The notes under the pieces were generated by a model. The model was not told where the DNA came from. It worked only from the letters and a program-made list of their open reading frames with translations, and did no database searches. A stretch of 64,000 bases of DNA from Planctomycetaceae bacterium (GTDB lineage Bacteria > Planctomycetota > Planctomycetia > Pirellulales > PALSA-1355), in NCBI GenBank assembly GCA_003153375.1, contig PLYM01000028.1, positions 1 through 64,000 on the forward strand, written 5' to 3'. Both the position numbers and the translations under genes were made by a program. Shown piece after piece: positions 10,318-18,899 of this stretch (its first letter is position 1; each line of letters begins with the position of its first letter).

Positions 10318-11859
10318 ATGTTGCGCCGGATTTTAGCCCTGGCCCCCTGGTGGGTCGCGTTGGCCCCCTGGCTGAGCGTTGCTCAACCGGCCACGGCGGG
10401 ACCCGGTGGACAATTTCGGATCGAGGTCGTCGATCGCGAGACGGGCGAGCCGATCGCCTGCCGCATGTACCTGACCAACGCGGCCAAGAAGCCGCTCAAG
10501 GCCCCCAACGTGCCCTATTGGCACGATCACTTCGTGTTCTCCGGCGGCATCACGCTCAAGCTGCCCAAGGGAGAATACGACTTCGAAATCGAGCGCGGGC
10601 TCGAATATCTCAATCGCATCGGCCATTTCACGATGGACGATTTTTCAAAGGACAAGAAAGAGGTCGACCTCAAGCGCTTTGTCGACATGGCCGCCGAGGG
10701 CTGGTGGTCGGGTGATCTCGACGTGCGGCGGCCGGCGAAAGACTTGCAACTGCTGATGGAGGCCGACGACCTGCACGTCGTCGAGTTGATCACCTGGCCC
10801 AACGGCAAGAGCTTGTTGCCGAAGACCAGTCTTTCGGACGATCCGCTCGTGCGATTTGATGGAAATCGCTACTACCACCTGGCCGGGGGCATCGACGAAC
10901 GGGCCGGCGGGACGCTGTTGTTTCTCAATCTGAAAAAGCCGCTCGATCTGGCCGGCTTCGAGCCTGAGTTTCCGCCGCAGCAGGACTCGATTCTGGCGGC
11001 CAAGCAACAGCAGGGCGCCTGGGTCGACGCTCCCAAGGCCTTTGCCTGGGACGTGCCGTTATGGGTCGCGCTCGGTCAGCTCGATTCCATTCAACTGGCC
11101 AACAGCAATCTGGCCCGCAAAAGCGCCGTGAAGAACGAAGGGGGTGGCAAGCCTCGCGACCTGCTGTACTTTCCGGGCGCCGAAGGAAACGGCCGCTGGA
11201 ACGAACGGGTTTACTACCACCTGCTCAATTGCGGGCTGCGAATTCCGCCTACGGCTGGCAGCGGCTCGGGTGTGGCTCCCAATTCGCTGGGCTACAACCG
11301 GGTTTACGCCCACGTGGACGGCGAATTCAGCTACGACAGTTGGTGGGACGCCGTGCGAAAGGGCCGCGTGGTCGTGACCAATGGCCCCATCATTCGACCC
11401 ACGGTCGAAGGCGAGGCCCCGGGCCACGTGTTTCAAGCCGCCGCGGGACAAGAAGTCGAGCTCGAAGTCGGTCTGACGCTCTCCACGCGCGACAAGGTGT
11501 CGTACCTCGAGATCATTCGAGACGGCGAACTGGCCCATCAGGTGCGCCTGGACGAGTGGGCCAAGCTGAACGGCAAGCTGCCGCCGATGGTCTTCAAGGA
11601 GAGCGGCTGGTTTCTGATCCGCGCCGTGACCGGCGTGCCCGACACCTATCGCTTCGCCACCACCGGCCCCTACTACGTGCAGATCGGCTACGAACCCCGC
11701 ATTAGCAAGTCGTCAGCCCAGTTCTTCCTCGATTGGGTCACCGAGCGGGCCCGTAATCTCAAGCTCAAAGACCCCGCCCAGCGCGAAGCCGTCATCAAAT
11801 ATCAACGCCAAGCCCGCGACTTCTGGAAAAACCTCGTCGAAAAATCCAACGCAAAGTAA
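10318..11859 (+). CDS. secreted PHP/CehA-like protein with degenerate metal site
   Basis: Exported protein of 513 aa with a signal peptide (about residues 1-27). The middle has the layout of the CehA/McbA family of PHP-type metallohydrolases: a beta-sandwich region (30-120), then GWWSGDLDVRRPAKDLQLLMEADDLHVV-type sequence around 128-154, and YNRVYAHVDGEFSYDSWWDAVRKGRVVVTNGPI-type sequence near 330-365. In active relatives the first motif reads SGDLHxH; here it is SGDLDVRR (131-138), so the metal-binding His pair is gone. I infer a non-catalytic or altered enzyme. The start ATG has a GAGG site nine bases upstream. It stands alone, convergent with nadE. Confidence 0.7.
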   Translation: MLRRILALAPWWVALAPWLSVAQPATAGPGGQFRIEVVDRETGEPIACRMYLTNAAKKPLKAPNVPYWHDHFVFSGGITLKLPKGEYDFEIERGLEYLNRIGHFTMDDFSKDKKEVDLKRFVDMAAEGWWSGDLDVRRPAKDLQLLMEADDLHVVELITWPNGKSLLPKTSLSDDPLVRFDGNRYYHLAGGIDERAGGTLLFLNLKKPLDLAGFEPEFPPQQDSILAAKQQQGAWVDAPKAFAWDVPLWVALGQLDSIQLANSNLARKSAVKNEGGGKPRDLLYFPGAEGNGRWNERVYYHLLNCGLRIPPTAGSGSGVAPNSLGYNRVYAHVDGEFSYDSWWDAVRKGRVVVTNGPIIRPTVEGEAPGHVFQAAAGQEVELEVGLTLSTRDKVSYLEIIRDGELAHQVRLDEWAKLNGKLPPMVFKESGWFLIRAVTGVPDTYRFATTGPYYVQIGYEPRISKSSAQFFLDWVTERARNLKLKDPAQREAVIKYQRQARDFWKNLVEKSNAK

Positions 11860-11892
11860 AGCTTCGTCCCGCCTCCCCCCTGCTCCTTCCTC

Positions 11893-11936
11893 GTTTTCAT
11901 CCTTCATCCTTCATCCTTCAGCCTTTCCTTTCTCAC
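11893..11936 (-). repeat. purine-rich heptad tract after the nadE stop codon
   Basis: Read in the direction of nadE, the stop codon is followed within 16 bases by CTGAAGGAT then two more GAAGGAT units and GAAAACGAGG. The heptad GAAGGAT is thus repeated in tandem directly 3' of the gene. The same motif, always purine-rich on the sense strand and always just behind a stop codon, occurs again at 28657, 32771-32852 and 38885-38950. Confidence 0.75.
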
Positions 11937-12772
11937 GTCCCCCAATCTCTTGGGTAACGAAAGTCGCGGTCCATCGTGCGGTGGGTGAGCTTAGCGATCA
12001 CCGGCATGCGGCGCTTGTATTGATTGCGGCGGATCATATTGAGCACGCGATCGACGAACGCGGGATCAAAACCCGCGGCCACGAGGTGATCGGGCTGCCA
12101 GCGACGGTCGACCAGCAGGACCAGCAGGCGATCGACGTCGGCGTAGGCAAATCCCAGTTCGTCCTCGTCGGTCTGGCCGACCCACAGGTCGCCGCTGGGC
12201 GCCTTGTCGAGAATCTCGCGCGGAACTTGCAGATGCGCGGCCAGTTGCCGCAATTGAGTCTTATAGAGATCACCGATTGGGTTGATGGCCGACGCCAGGT
12301 CGCCAAAGTGCGTGCCATAGCCCAGCAGCAGCTCGCTCTTGTTGCTCGTGCCCAGGACCAGGCCCTCGAACGCCACGCTTTGATCGTAAAGAATGGTCAT
12401 TCGCTCGCGAGCGCACTTGTTGGCCAGCCGCATGCGCGAGGCATCGGGAAACGCCGCAAAGTAAGCCTCGACTTGCGCCGAGATTGGCGCCTCAAGCGTT
12501 TGCACGCCCAGGGCCTCGACGACACGCTGGCTGTCGCGGCGAGTCTCCTCGCTCGACGTCTTATAGGGCATCGTCACGGCCAGCACGTTTTCCGGCCCCA
12601 TGGCCTTGGCGGCCAGGTAGGTGACGACACTCGAGTCGATTCCGCCCGAGAGCCCCAGCACGGCGCGGCGAAAACCGGTGCGCGTGATCTCGTTGCGAAT
12701 GAAGCGCACCAGGATCTCTTCGACCAGCGCTGGATTGATCGCCAGCTCGACTTTATCAGGGTCAAGTTTCAT
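11933..12772 (-). CDS. nadE: NAD synthetase (ammonia-ligase domain)
   Basis: Adenylates the carboxylate of nicotinic acid adenine dinucleotide and amidates it to NAD+, 279 aa. The PP-loop motif SGGIDSS is at residues 42-48, and GTSNKSELLLGYGT and a C-terminal KLTHRTMDRDFRYP fit the family. Length equals the ammonia-dependent form, without the glutaminase domain. Its first 11 bases overlap the end of a nitrilase-family gene, so the two chains probably form a glutamine-dependent enzyme that is a single fused chain in many bacteria. The start ATG at 12772 lies inside the upstream gene, consistent with translational coupling. Confidence 0.95.
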   Translation of the reverse strand: MKLDPDKVELAINPALVEEILVRFIRNEITRTGFRRAVLGLSGGIDSSVVTYLAAKAMGPENVLAVTMPYKTSSEETRRDSQRVVEALGVQTLEAPISAQVEAYFAAFPDASRMRLANKCARERMTILYDQSVAFEGLVLGTSNKSELLLGYGTHFGDLASAINPIGDLYKTQLRQLAAHLQVPREILDKAPSGDLWVGQTDEDELGFAYADVDRLLVLLVDRRWQPDHLVAAGFDPAFVDRVLNMIRRNQYKRRMPVIAKLTHRTMDRDFRYPRDWGT

Positions 12773-13685
12773 AACGTCGCCGCTTGATCCGCTGAAGCTC
12801 CTCGATCGTCAACAACAATTGCTCGTCGCGTCCCAGCGGCGTGATCAGGCGCTCGCGGCGCAGTTCGGCCAGGTCGCAACTCACGGTGGTCAGGCAGGCG
12901 TCGAATTGCGGCGCCTGGGCGATGATGCGACCGTCGGCTCCCACGACCATGCTGTTGCCGAAGAAGCACAGGCCGTCTTCGAAGCCGACGCGATTGACCA
13001 CGATCAATAGCGTGCCGAGCAATTGCGAGAACACCCGGGCCAGCAGTTCGTACGTCTCGGCCGTGGCGATTTTGGGCCCGGAGACGCCACGGGCCGGCGA
13101 GTTGATAATGCAGATCAGGACGTCGACCTCCTCGGCCTGCATGATCGTGGCCGCCGAAACGTGCCACAGATCCTCGCAAATCAGCATGCCGACACGGCCG
13201 AAGCGGGCCGAAGTGAATGCGCGAAACCGCCTGCCGGCGGAAAAATAGCGGTGCTCCTCGAACAAGCCGTAGGTCGGCAGATACACCTTGCGATGCACGT
13301 GCATCAGTCGCCCGCCCTCGGCATAGAAGCCCGCGTTGTAGAACTGGTGCCCTTCGGCCTCCTCGACAAACCCCGCCACCAGGGCCATCGGACTGGCGGC
13401 TTCGATGAGTTCGGCGATCTCGGCGCTGGCCCGGTTCATGGCCACTTCGGGCACCATGTCGCGCAGGAAGTAGCCGGTGAGCGAGAGTTCGGGAAAGACC
13501 ACCAGGTCGGCTTGTTCGCGCTGGGCCGCCTTGATTTGTTCCAGGTGCAGGGCCAAATTTCGCTGCCGGTCGCCCAGCGCCGGGGCGATCTGGGCCAAGG
13601 CGACGCGCAATTCGGCCGGACGCGGAGTGGGCTCCGACAAGGGCGCGGCGGCGGGCTGCTGCGTGGGCTTGGCGCTGAGGGTCAC
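12762..13685 (-). CDS. nitrilase-superfamily amidase, probable glutaminase partner of NadE
   Basis: Carbon-nitrogen hydrolase of about 307 aa. The Glu-Lys-Cys triad is in place: E66 in VVFPELSLTGY, K133 in HRKVYLPTYG and C170 in MLICEDLWH, the last two with the spacing and flanks seen in the glutaminase half of glutamine-dependent NAD synthetases. It overlaps nadE by 11 bases and is read first, so I infer it releases ammonia from glutamine for NadE. The start is taken as GTG at 13685, preceded by GGGGAGA at eight bases; a GTG 48 bases upstream is possible but has a poorer site. The first 25 residues are Pro/Ala-rich and not conserved. Confidence 0.85.
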   Translation of the reverse strand: MTLSAKPTQQPAAAPLSEPTPRPAELRVALAQIAPALGDRQRNLALHLEQIKAAQREQADLVVFPELSLTGYFLRDMVPEVAMNRASAEIAELIEAASPMALVAGFVEEAEGHQFYNAGFYAEGGRLMHVHRKVYLPTYGLFEEHRYFSAGRRFRAFTSARFGRVGMLICEDLWHVSAATIMQAEEVDVLICIINSPARGVSGPKIATAETYELLARVFSQLLGTLLIVVNRVGFEDGLCFFGNSMVVGADGRIIAQAPQFDACLTTVSCDLAELRRERLITPLGRDEQLLLTIEELQRIKRRRYET

Positions 13686-13820
13686 AGGGCAAATCTCCCC
13701 AAAAAGCTCGCGGCACACGGTATGGGTCCGCACCTGCTAGCTTCGGACCTCACTGCTTGAGTGTCAAGGCTCGCGCCCTATAGATTGAAGCTCTCGGCGG
13801 ATTCTGGTGTGGCCGGGACA

Positions 13821-13861
13821 AACAAGCAGCCGCGCTGGTCGAGAAGACCAACGCGGCTGCT
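13821..13861 (-). terminator. Rho-independent terminator of the His-rich protein gene
   Basis: On the minus strand a long stem (GCAGCCGCGTTGGTC pairing with GACCAGCGCGGCTGC, loop TTCTC) is followed by TTGTTTGT. It lies 46 bases beyond the stop codon of the His-rich protein gene. Confidence 0.7.
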
Positions 13862-13906
13862 ATCGTATTACACAGTTTCAACGATCGAGCGGTTGCCTCG
13901 GTAGGC

Positions 13907-14761
13907 TTAGCTCTTCTCGGTGGCCGTTTCAGCGGCCGGCTTCGCGTCGGCCGGCGGTTCGCTCATGCGGGCCATGGTCAAACGCTCGAGCTCGCCGTCC
14001 TCGCCGTGCATGGCCAAGGGACCGCTCTCGCCTGTCAGGCTGGCCAGGGCCGTTTCATAGACGTTCTCTTTGTCGGTGCCGACGGTCCAAGCGACTTGCT
14101 GTGTTTGCTTGTCGATGGCGCCGTGGATCGGCTCTTCCTTGTCGTTTTCCAAGTCATAGTAGGTGCCCCGCAGCACGCCTTCCTTGTTCACGGCCAGTTG
14201 CAGCATGGCGTCCGCGTCCTTCTCGTTCTCAGCAGCCAGCGTGAAGACGCCCAGCGGCAGGAATTGGCTCTTGCTGTTCGGATCGGCAGCTCCAGTTTGC
14301 GCCAGCTGCGTGGCCCGCGTGGCCGGATTGGTTTGCTGCGGCTGACCCGAGCCGTTGTCGCTGGTCACGTAGGTGGGGGCCGATGGATAGGAGTAGGCGA
14401 CGGGATTGTTCGCCGACATGCCCATCCAGCCTGCGGCCGCACCAAACGTGGCAGGGGCCCACCAATTGGCGCCGTTGCCGCCGTACCAGCCGCCGGTGTG
14501 GTTGCCGTACCAGCCCGCCGAGAACGGATGGTGATTGCCGTTCCAGCCAGCATAGTGATGGCCGTTGTGATGATGATGCGCGTGATGGTGATCGTGGTGG
14601 TGGTCATGATGACCGCTGTGGTGATGGCTGCCGTGATGACCACCATGGTGGCCGCCGCCATGATGACCACCGCCGTGGCCGCCGCCCTTGGCGTGCAGTT
14701 GATTTGCCGAATAGGCCAGGACGACCACGAAAGCCAGCGAAAGCCAAAAGCAGTTTTTCAT
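13907..14761 (-). CDS. exported His/Gly-rich protein of unknown function
   Basis: Protein of 284 aa with a signal peptide (about residues 1-25, ending LHAKG). Residues about 26-70 are an extreme His/Gly tract (GGHGGGHH, HHHDHHHAHHHH), then a Trp/Gly/Asn-rich stretch (HPFSAGWYGNHTGGWYGG) to about 115, then an ordinary acidic domain of about 130 residues (around 150-265) with a beta-sheet-like pattern including FLPLGVFTLAAENEKDADAMLQLAVNKEGVLRG in part. The His tract could bind Ni, Zn or Cu in the periplasm; the C-terminal domain recalls small planctomycete stress-type domains but I cannot name it. The ATG at 14761 has a GAGAGG site. A strong terminator follows, so it is probably transcribed alone. 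Confidence 0.75.
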   Translation of the reverse strand: MKNCFWLSLAFVVVLAYSANQLHAKGGGHGGGHHGGGHHGGHHGSHHHSGHHDHHHDHHHAHHHHNGHHYAGWNGNHHPFSAGWYGNHTGGWYGGNGANWWAPATFGAAAGWMGMSANNPVAYSYPSAPTYVTSDNGSGQPQQTNPATRATQLAQTGAADPNSKSQFLPLGVFTLAAENEKDADAMLQLAVNKEGVLRGTYYDLENDKEEPIHGAIDKQTQQVAWTVGTDKENVYETALASLTGESGPLAMHGEDGELERLTMARMSEPPADAKPAAETATEKS

Positions 14762-14979
14762 CAACACACCTCTCGAATTAATGCTGTGGAATTTGAGCCG
14801 GTTAGGCCGGAGTTTGGCCGTATTTTGAGCTTCAGACTTTTGAAGCCTAGCTCATGGCACAAGGACAGGCCGGCAGCGGGTAGCCCGCAGCAGAAAATGC
14901 CGAGAATTGCGCGCAAGAGCCCAAGAAACAGGGCTTTTTTGCCTGTGTAGCGGCAAGGGGAAACCGGCCGAATATTCGC

Positions 14980-15876
14980 TTATTGGTGGGCGAGCAAGTA
15001 GCGAATGGCCTGCACCAGCTCCCGCCGGGTTGTGCGCGAATACTCAAGATCGAACCACAGCACCTTGCCCGCGGCATCAACCAGATAGGTGCGCGGCACC
15101 TTAGTCGTTGCCAACTGCTTGAATGCTTCACCCTGGGGGTCGCTGAGTTGCGGAAAACTGGCCCCAGCCTGTTTGACCAGGTCGCGCGCCAATTGAGGAT
15201 CATCGCCCGTGTTGACGCCAATCACGGCCACGCCGTTGCCGCCGAATCGACCGAGCACGTCAGGCTGCAAGTCGCGCAGCTCCTCCAGGGCGGTGGGCTT
15301 GCTGCCGTTCCAGAACAGCACCACCGTGAGCTTCTTGCCGAATGATTTGGCCAGAGGCTGCTCGCTGCCATCAAGGGTCGCCAACTGTAAGTCGGGCAGC
15401 GTGTCGCCGACTTTCACGCGACAGGTGTCGGCATGGGCCTTGGTCAGGCCGACAGCGGGCAGCGTCAGATTGGCCGTTTGCACCTCATCCAGGGGCACCT
15501 TGGCAGCAACAAGCTCCACACCTTCAGATCGGGGTGAGTCGCTGGCCGGTAGGGCTTCGGTGGCCCGCGTCTTGGCGGTGGCCGGGGCGTCTGCTGCTGT
15601 TGCGTCCTCGGTCTTCTCCGGTTGGCCGCCTTCGGGCTGAGTGGCTGCGGGAGGGCTTGTGGGAGCACCAGCGGCTGGTTCACCGGGCGCTCTGGAATTC
15701 TGGGCCACGCGTGCCGGCTCGGTCTTGCTCGGCTGATCAGCCGGCGTGGAGGGCGCGGCACCGGCCTTGTTTTGCGCTGTGGCGCCGCCCGCGGGCGCAC
15801 CCTGGTTGCAACCTGAGACGGCCAACAGCAGGCCGATCACCACGATGAGTTTGCTGAATTCCCCGCCAATAGCCAT
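14980..15876 (-). CDS. thioredoxin-fold lipoprotein without CxxC
   Basis: Envelope lipoprotein of 298 aa. The signal ends with the lipobox VSGC (Cys23). A long Ala/Pro/Thr/Glu-rich linker runs to about residue 150, then a redoxin/TlpA-like domain from 155: KVGDTLPDLQLATLDG, LTVVLFWNGSKPTALEELRDL, VAVIGVNTGDD, KVPRTYLVDAAGKVLW. The family's WCxxC is replaced by WNGSKP (from Trp189), while the cis-Pro loop (VPRTY, Pro261) remains. It therefore cannot do thiol-disulfide exchange in the usual way and may be a binding or scaffold protein. The start ATG has an AAGGAA site; a longer frame would run into aspS. aspS ends 103 bases upstream on the same strand. Confidence 0.8.
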   Translation of the reverse strand: MAIGGEFSKLIVVIGLLLAVSGCNQGAPAGGATAQNKAGAAPSTPADQPSKTEPARVAQNSRAPGEPAAGAPTSPPAATQPEGGQPEKTEDATAADAPATAKTRATEALPASDSPRSEGVELVAAKVPLDEVQTANLTLPAVGLTKAHADTCRVKVGDTLPDLQLATLDGSEQPLAKSFGKKLTVVLFWNGSKPTALEELRDLQPDVLGRFGGNGVAVIGVNTGDDPQLARDLVKQAGASFPQLSDPQGEAFKQLATTKVPRTYLVDAAGKVLWFDLEYSRTTRRELVQAIRYLLAHQ

Positions 15877-15979
15877 TGCTGGATTCCTTTCCGCGCCAGC
15901 GTGCTCGAATGCCCGCTGCGCAAGCGCCAGACTGCCCCGGATGGTTCGCCTCCAATTGTCCACCGCGCGCCCAGAATGG

Positions 15980-17758
15980 TCAACGCCCGTCGGCCCCGCG
16001 AATTTGGATGCCCAGCTCGCGCAACTGCTTGGCATCGACCGCGCCGGGCGCCTCGGTCATCAGATCCGTGGCTTTTTGCGTCTTGGGAAAAGCGATGCAA
16101 TCGCGGATGTTGTCGAGCCGGCCGAACAGCATCACCCAGCGGTCGATCCCCAGCGCAATGCCGCCGTGCGGCGGCGCTCCATAGGCCAGCGCGTCGAGCA
16201 GGAAGCCGAACCGCTCGCGGGCCTGCTCGGGCGTGATCCCCAGCAGCCCAAAGACCTGCTGCTGCACTTGCGGATCGTGAATTCGGATCGTGCCGCCGCC
16301 CGCCTCGGTGCCATTGATCACCAGATCATAAGCTTGCGCGCGACACTTGCCCGGATCGCTGGAGAGCAGCGCGACGTCTTGCGGCCGTGGAGCGGTGAAG
16401 GGGTGGTGCATCGCGCCCCAGCAACCATTCTCCTCATCCCAGGCGAACATGGGAAACTCGACGATCCAGGAAAAGTTCATCGTGGCCGGATCGTAGAGCT
16501 TGAGCGCTTCGCCCAGCCGCTTGCGCAGCGCATAGAGCGCCTTGCAGGTGACCTCGAAGCGATCGGCCACGAAGAGCAGCAAGTCGCCGGGCGCGGCATC
16601 CATCCGCTCGGCGATTTTTTCCAACATGGCGGGCGTGAAGTTCTTGGCGATCGGCGACGCCAAGGTGCGGCCTTCCTCGACCTTGAACCAGGCCAGGCCC
16701 TTGGCGCCAAAATCCTGCGTCACGTAACTCGTGAGCTCGTCGATGCCCTTGCGCGAATAAGCCGCGGCGGCTCCCTTGGCGTTGATGCCGCGCACGCGGC
16801 CCCCCTCGTCGACGGTGGCGCGGAACACACGAAACTCGGCTTCGCGGGCCAGATCGCTGATGTCAACCAGCTCCATGCCGAAACGCAGATCGGGCGCGTC
16901 GTGGCCAAAGCGCTCCATGGCCTCGTCATACGTCATGCGCGGCAGCGGCAGTTTCACTTCCTGGCCCAGGACCTCGCGCGCCAGCCGGGCCACGAGTCCG
17001 TCGATCAACCCGATGATGTCGGAACTGTCGACAAAGGACATTTCCAAGTCGAGTTGCGTGAATTCGGGCTGTCGATCGGCCCGCAAGTCCTCGTCGCGGA
17101 AACAGCGGGCGACCTGCACGTAGCGATCGTAGCCAGCGATCATCAGGATTTGCTTATAGAGCTGTGGCGACTGTGGCAGAGCGAAGAATTTGCCGTTGTG
17201 AACGCGGCTCGGCACCAGGTAGTCGCGCGCGCCCTCGGGCGTGCTGCGGCCGAGCATCGGCGTTTCGACGTCAACGAAGTCGAGCTCGTTGCAATACTTT
17301 CGCATGCCTGAAATGATCTGGTGGCGCAAAAGAATCGTGTTCTGCATCTCGGGCCGGCGGAGATCGAGATAGCGATACTTGAGCCGCAGGTCCTCGTTCG
17401 GCAATTCCTTGCCGCCCGGCTGAAATGGCGGCGTGAGGCTCTTGTTCAGGATCTCAAGCCGCGTCGGGCGAACTTCGATTTCTCCGGTCGCCAGGCGGGG
17501 ATTGACGGTGCCCTCGGGGCGCGGTGCCACAGTGCCCGTGACCGAAATCACAAACTCGCTGCGGAGCGTGCGGGCCAGCTCGTGGTTTTCGGCGCCGCTT
17601 TCGGGCCCGAAGACGATCTGGGTCTTCCCATAACGGTCGCGCAAGTCAATGAAAATACCGCCACCGTGGTCGCGGTAGCTGTCGACCCACCCGCACAGCG
17701 TCACTTCCTGGGCGATCTGATCGGAGCGTAATTGGCCGCACGTATGAGTTCGAATCAA
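15980..17758 (-). CDS. aspS: aspartyl-tRNA synthetase
   Basis: Class IIb synthetase that charges tRNA-Asp (or both tRNA-Asp and tRNA-Asn if non-discriminating), 592 aa, the bacterial length. The OB-fold anticodon-binding domain opens with RTHTCGQLRSDQIAQEV, motif 2 is around FRDEDLRADRQPEFTQLDLE, the GAD insertion domain follows, and motif 3 reads GGIALGIDRWVMLFGR. The start is taken as TTG at 17758 because a perfect AAGGAG lies eight bases upstream and the product then begins like other AspRS proteins; an ATG 51 bases further up (17809) lacks a site. Whether it is discriminating cannot be told here. Confidence 0.96.
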   Translation of the reverse strand: MIRTHTCGQLRSDQIAQEVTLCGWVDSYRDHGGGIFIDLRDRYGKTQIVFGPESGAENHELARTLRSEFVISVTGTVAPRPEGTVNPRLATGEIEVRPTRLEILNKSLTPPFQPGGKELPNEDLRLKYRYLDLRRPEMQNTILLRHQIISGMRKYCNELDFVDVETPMLGRSTPEGARDYLVPSRVHNGKFFALPQSPQLYKQILMIAGYDRYVQVARCFRDEDLRADRQPEFTQLDLEMSFVDSSDIIGLIDGLVARLAREVLGQEVKLPLPRMTYDEAMERFGHDAPDLRFGMELVDISDLAREAEFRVFRATVDEGGRVRGINAKGAAAAYSRKGIDELTSYVTQDFGAKGLAWFKVEEGRTLASPIAKNFTPAMLEKIAERMDAAPGDLLLFVADRFEVTCKALYALRKRLGEALKLYDPATMNFSWIVEFPMFAWDEENGCWGAMHHPFTAPRPQDVALLSSDPGKCRAQAYDLVINGTEAGGGTIRIHDPQVQQQVFGLLGITPEQARERFGFLLDALAYGAPPHGGIALGIDRWVMLFGRLDNIRDCIAFPKTQKATDLMTEAPGAVDAKQLRELGIQIRGADGR

Positions 17759-17964
17759 CGCTCGATCTCCTTGCCACACGAACTGTTCGTCACCGGTTCC
17801 GCCATGCAAAGGGGCTATCTTACCTTAGACAAGCAAACACGCGAAAGGTGACCGCCCACGGACGCGGCGGTTGCGAGTGGGCAGCCGATCCAGTCGTCAG
17901 GAGCCGCCAGAATGCCAAGAAGTGTCACTCGCGAGCGAGGGCGCCAGCGGGTGATGGCGGGGCG

Positions 17965-18001
17965 AAAAAAAACGGGCCGCCCAAAAAACTGGGCGGCCCG
18001 C
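17965..18001 (-). terminator. Rho-independent terminator of the PEP-CTERM gene
   Basis: On the minus strand CGGGCCGCCC pairs perfectly with GGGCGGCCCG around a short loop (AGTTTTTT), followed by eight T. It lies 36 bases beyond the stop codon of the PEP-CTERM gene. Confidence 0.88.
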
Positions 18002-18037
18002 GGTTTCAACTGGTTGAAGGGCGCTAATGCCGGCTGA

Positions 18038-18703
18038 CTAGGCCGAGCGACGCCGGCGAGCAAAGGCCAGGACCGAAGCCATGCCGAGGCCGAGCAAGGC
18101 CACCGAACTGGGCTCCGGAACCGGAGTGTAGAAGTAGGTCACCGAGCCGGTCAGGCCGGCACTCGTTACCTGGCTGGCCGCGGTGTTCCCGCCCGTGTTG
18201 GACAACACGGTTTGGGTGAACGTCGAAGCTGGCAGGGCATAGGTGCCCAAACCAGTGAACTCCGCCAGGATGGGAGCCGCCGAATACGTACCGCTCGCCG
18301 ATGTGGACGTGCTGATCAGCGGCGAAGTGACGTTACCGCCACCAGGCAAGCTATAAGCATACGTTCCCGAGAGCAGGTCGATCTGCGGGGTCGGCGCCAA
18401 ATTCAAGCCGCCGTCCTGAGCCGTAAACTGCACTTCGGTGCGGGCGGTTCCACTCGAAGGATCGGGCGAGGTATTGGTCACCGTGATCGTCGTGTCGAAA
18501 CTGCCGTGCAGGTCGACTTCGACGGCAGTGAGCGTGCCGAGCGCGGGATTGAATTGTTGAAAGGTCAGGCTCGATACCCAATCCGTCGAAGTCGACGGAA
18601 TCGGAGTGCTCGTGGTGTAGGGCCCGTCGGTGGCCGCGAAAGCCGTCGGGAACAGCGCGCCGCAGAGGGCGAACGAGGCGAACAGCAGTGTCAATTTGCG
18701 CAT
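18038..18703 (-). CDS. PEP-CTERM protein, choice-of-anchor E-like
   Basis: Exported protein of 221 aa. A signal peptide (residues 1-24, ending AFAATDG) leads into a beta-rich domain with TDWVSSLTFQQFNPALGTLTAVEVDLHGSF-type start that matches the choice-of-anchor E pattern, and the C-terminus carries PVPEPSS, a hydrophobic helix and RRRR, the sorting signal cut by exosortase. The protein is thus predicted to be processed and released or attached to surface polymer. The ATG at 18703 has a GAAGGA site. A terminator follows and an AT-rich promoter region precedes, so it is transcribed alone. No exosortase gene is in the window. Confidence 0.88.
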   Translation of the reverse strand: MRKLTLLFASFALCGALFPTAFAATDGPYTTSTPIPSTSTDWVSSLTFQQFNPALGTLTAVEVDLHGSFDTTITVTNTSPDPSSGTARTEVQFTAQDGGLNLAPTPQIDLLSGTYAYSLPGGGNVTSPLISTSTSASGTYSAAPILAEFTGLGTYALPASTFTQTVLSNTGGNTAASQVTSAGLTGSVTYFYTPVPEPSSVALLGLGMASVLAFARRRRSA

Positions 18704-18824
18704 TAGCAATTCCTTCAGTCAGTGAAACCAGTTGAGCCTATCGGTTGATTACCGCCAGTGTGCCTGCTCTCGGTCGCTTCGCGCGAGGATCCCTCCCAAT
18801 GAGGGTCTGCTGCGTTAAGGTCCG

Positions 18825-18852
18825 AGTGTAACTTAAAAAAACTGAAACACAA
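18825..18852 (-). promoter_or_regulatory. possible sigma-70 promoter of the PEP-CTERM gene
   Basis: On the minus strand TTGTGT and TACACT are separated by 16 bases, in an AT-rich stretch unusual for this genome, about 120 bases before the PEP-CTERM start codon. Sequence match only. Confidence 0.35.
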
Positions 18853-18899
18853 TCCATTTTTTGTGATCAGACAAGAAATTTATCTTGACTATGTTGTAT

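Noticed and set aside
14918-14940. Stem-loop AGCCC/GGGCT followed by six T on the plus strand
   Set aside because: Short stem, and no plus-strand gene upstream that it could terminate.
15746-17311. 521-codon plus-strand frame opposite aspS
   Set aside because: Shadow of the conserved synthetase; no motifs or signal.
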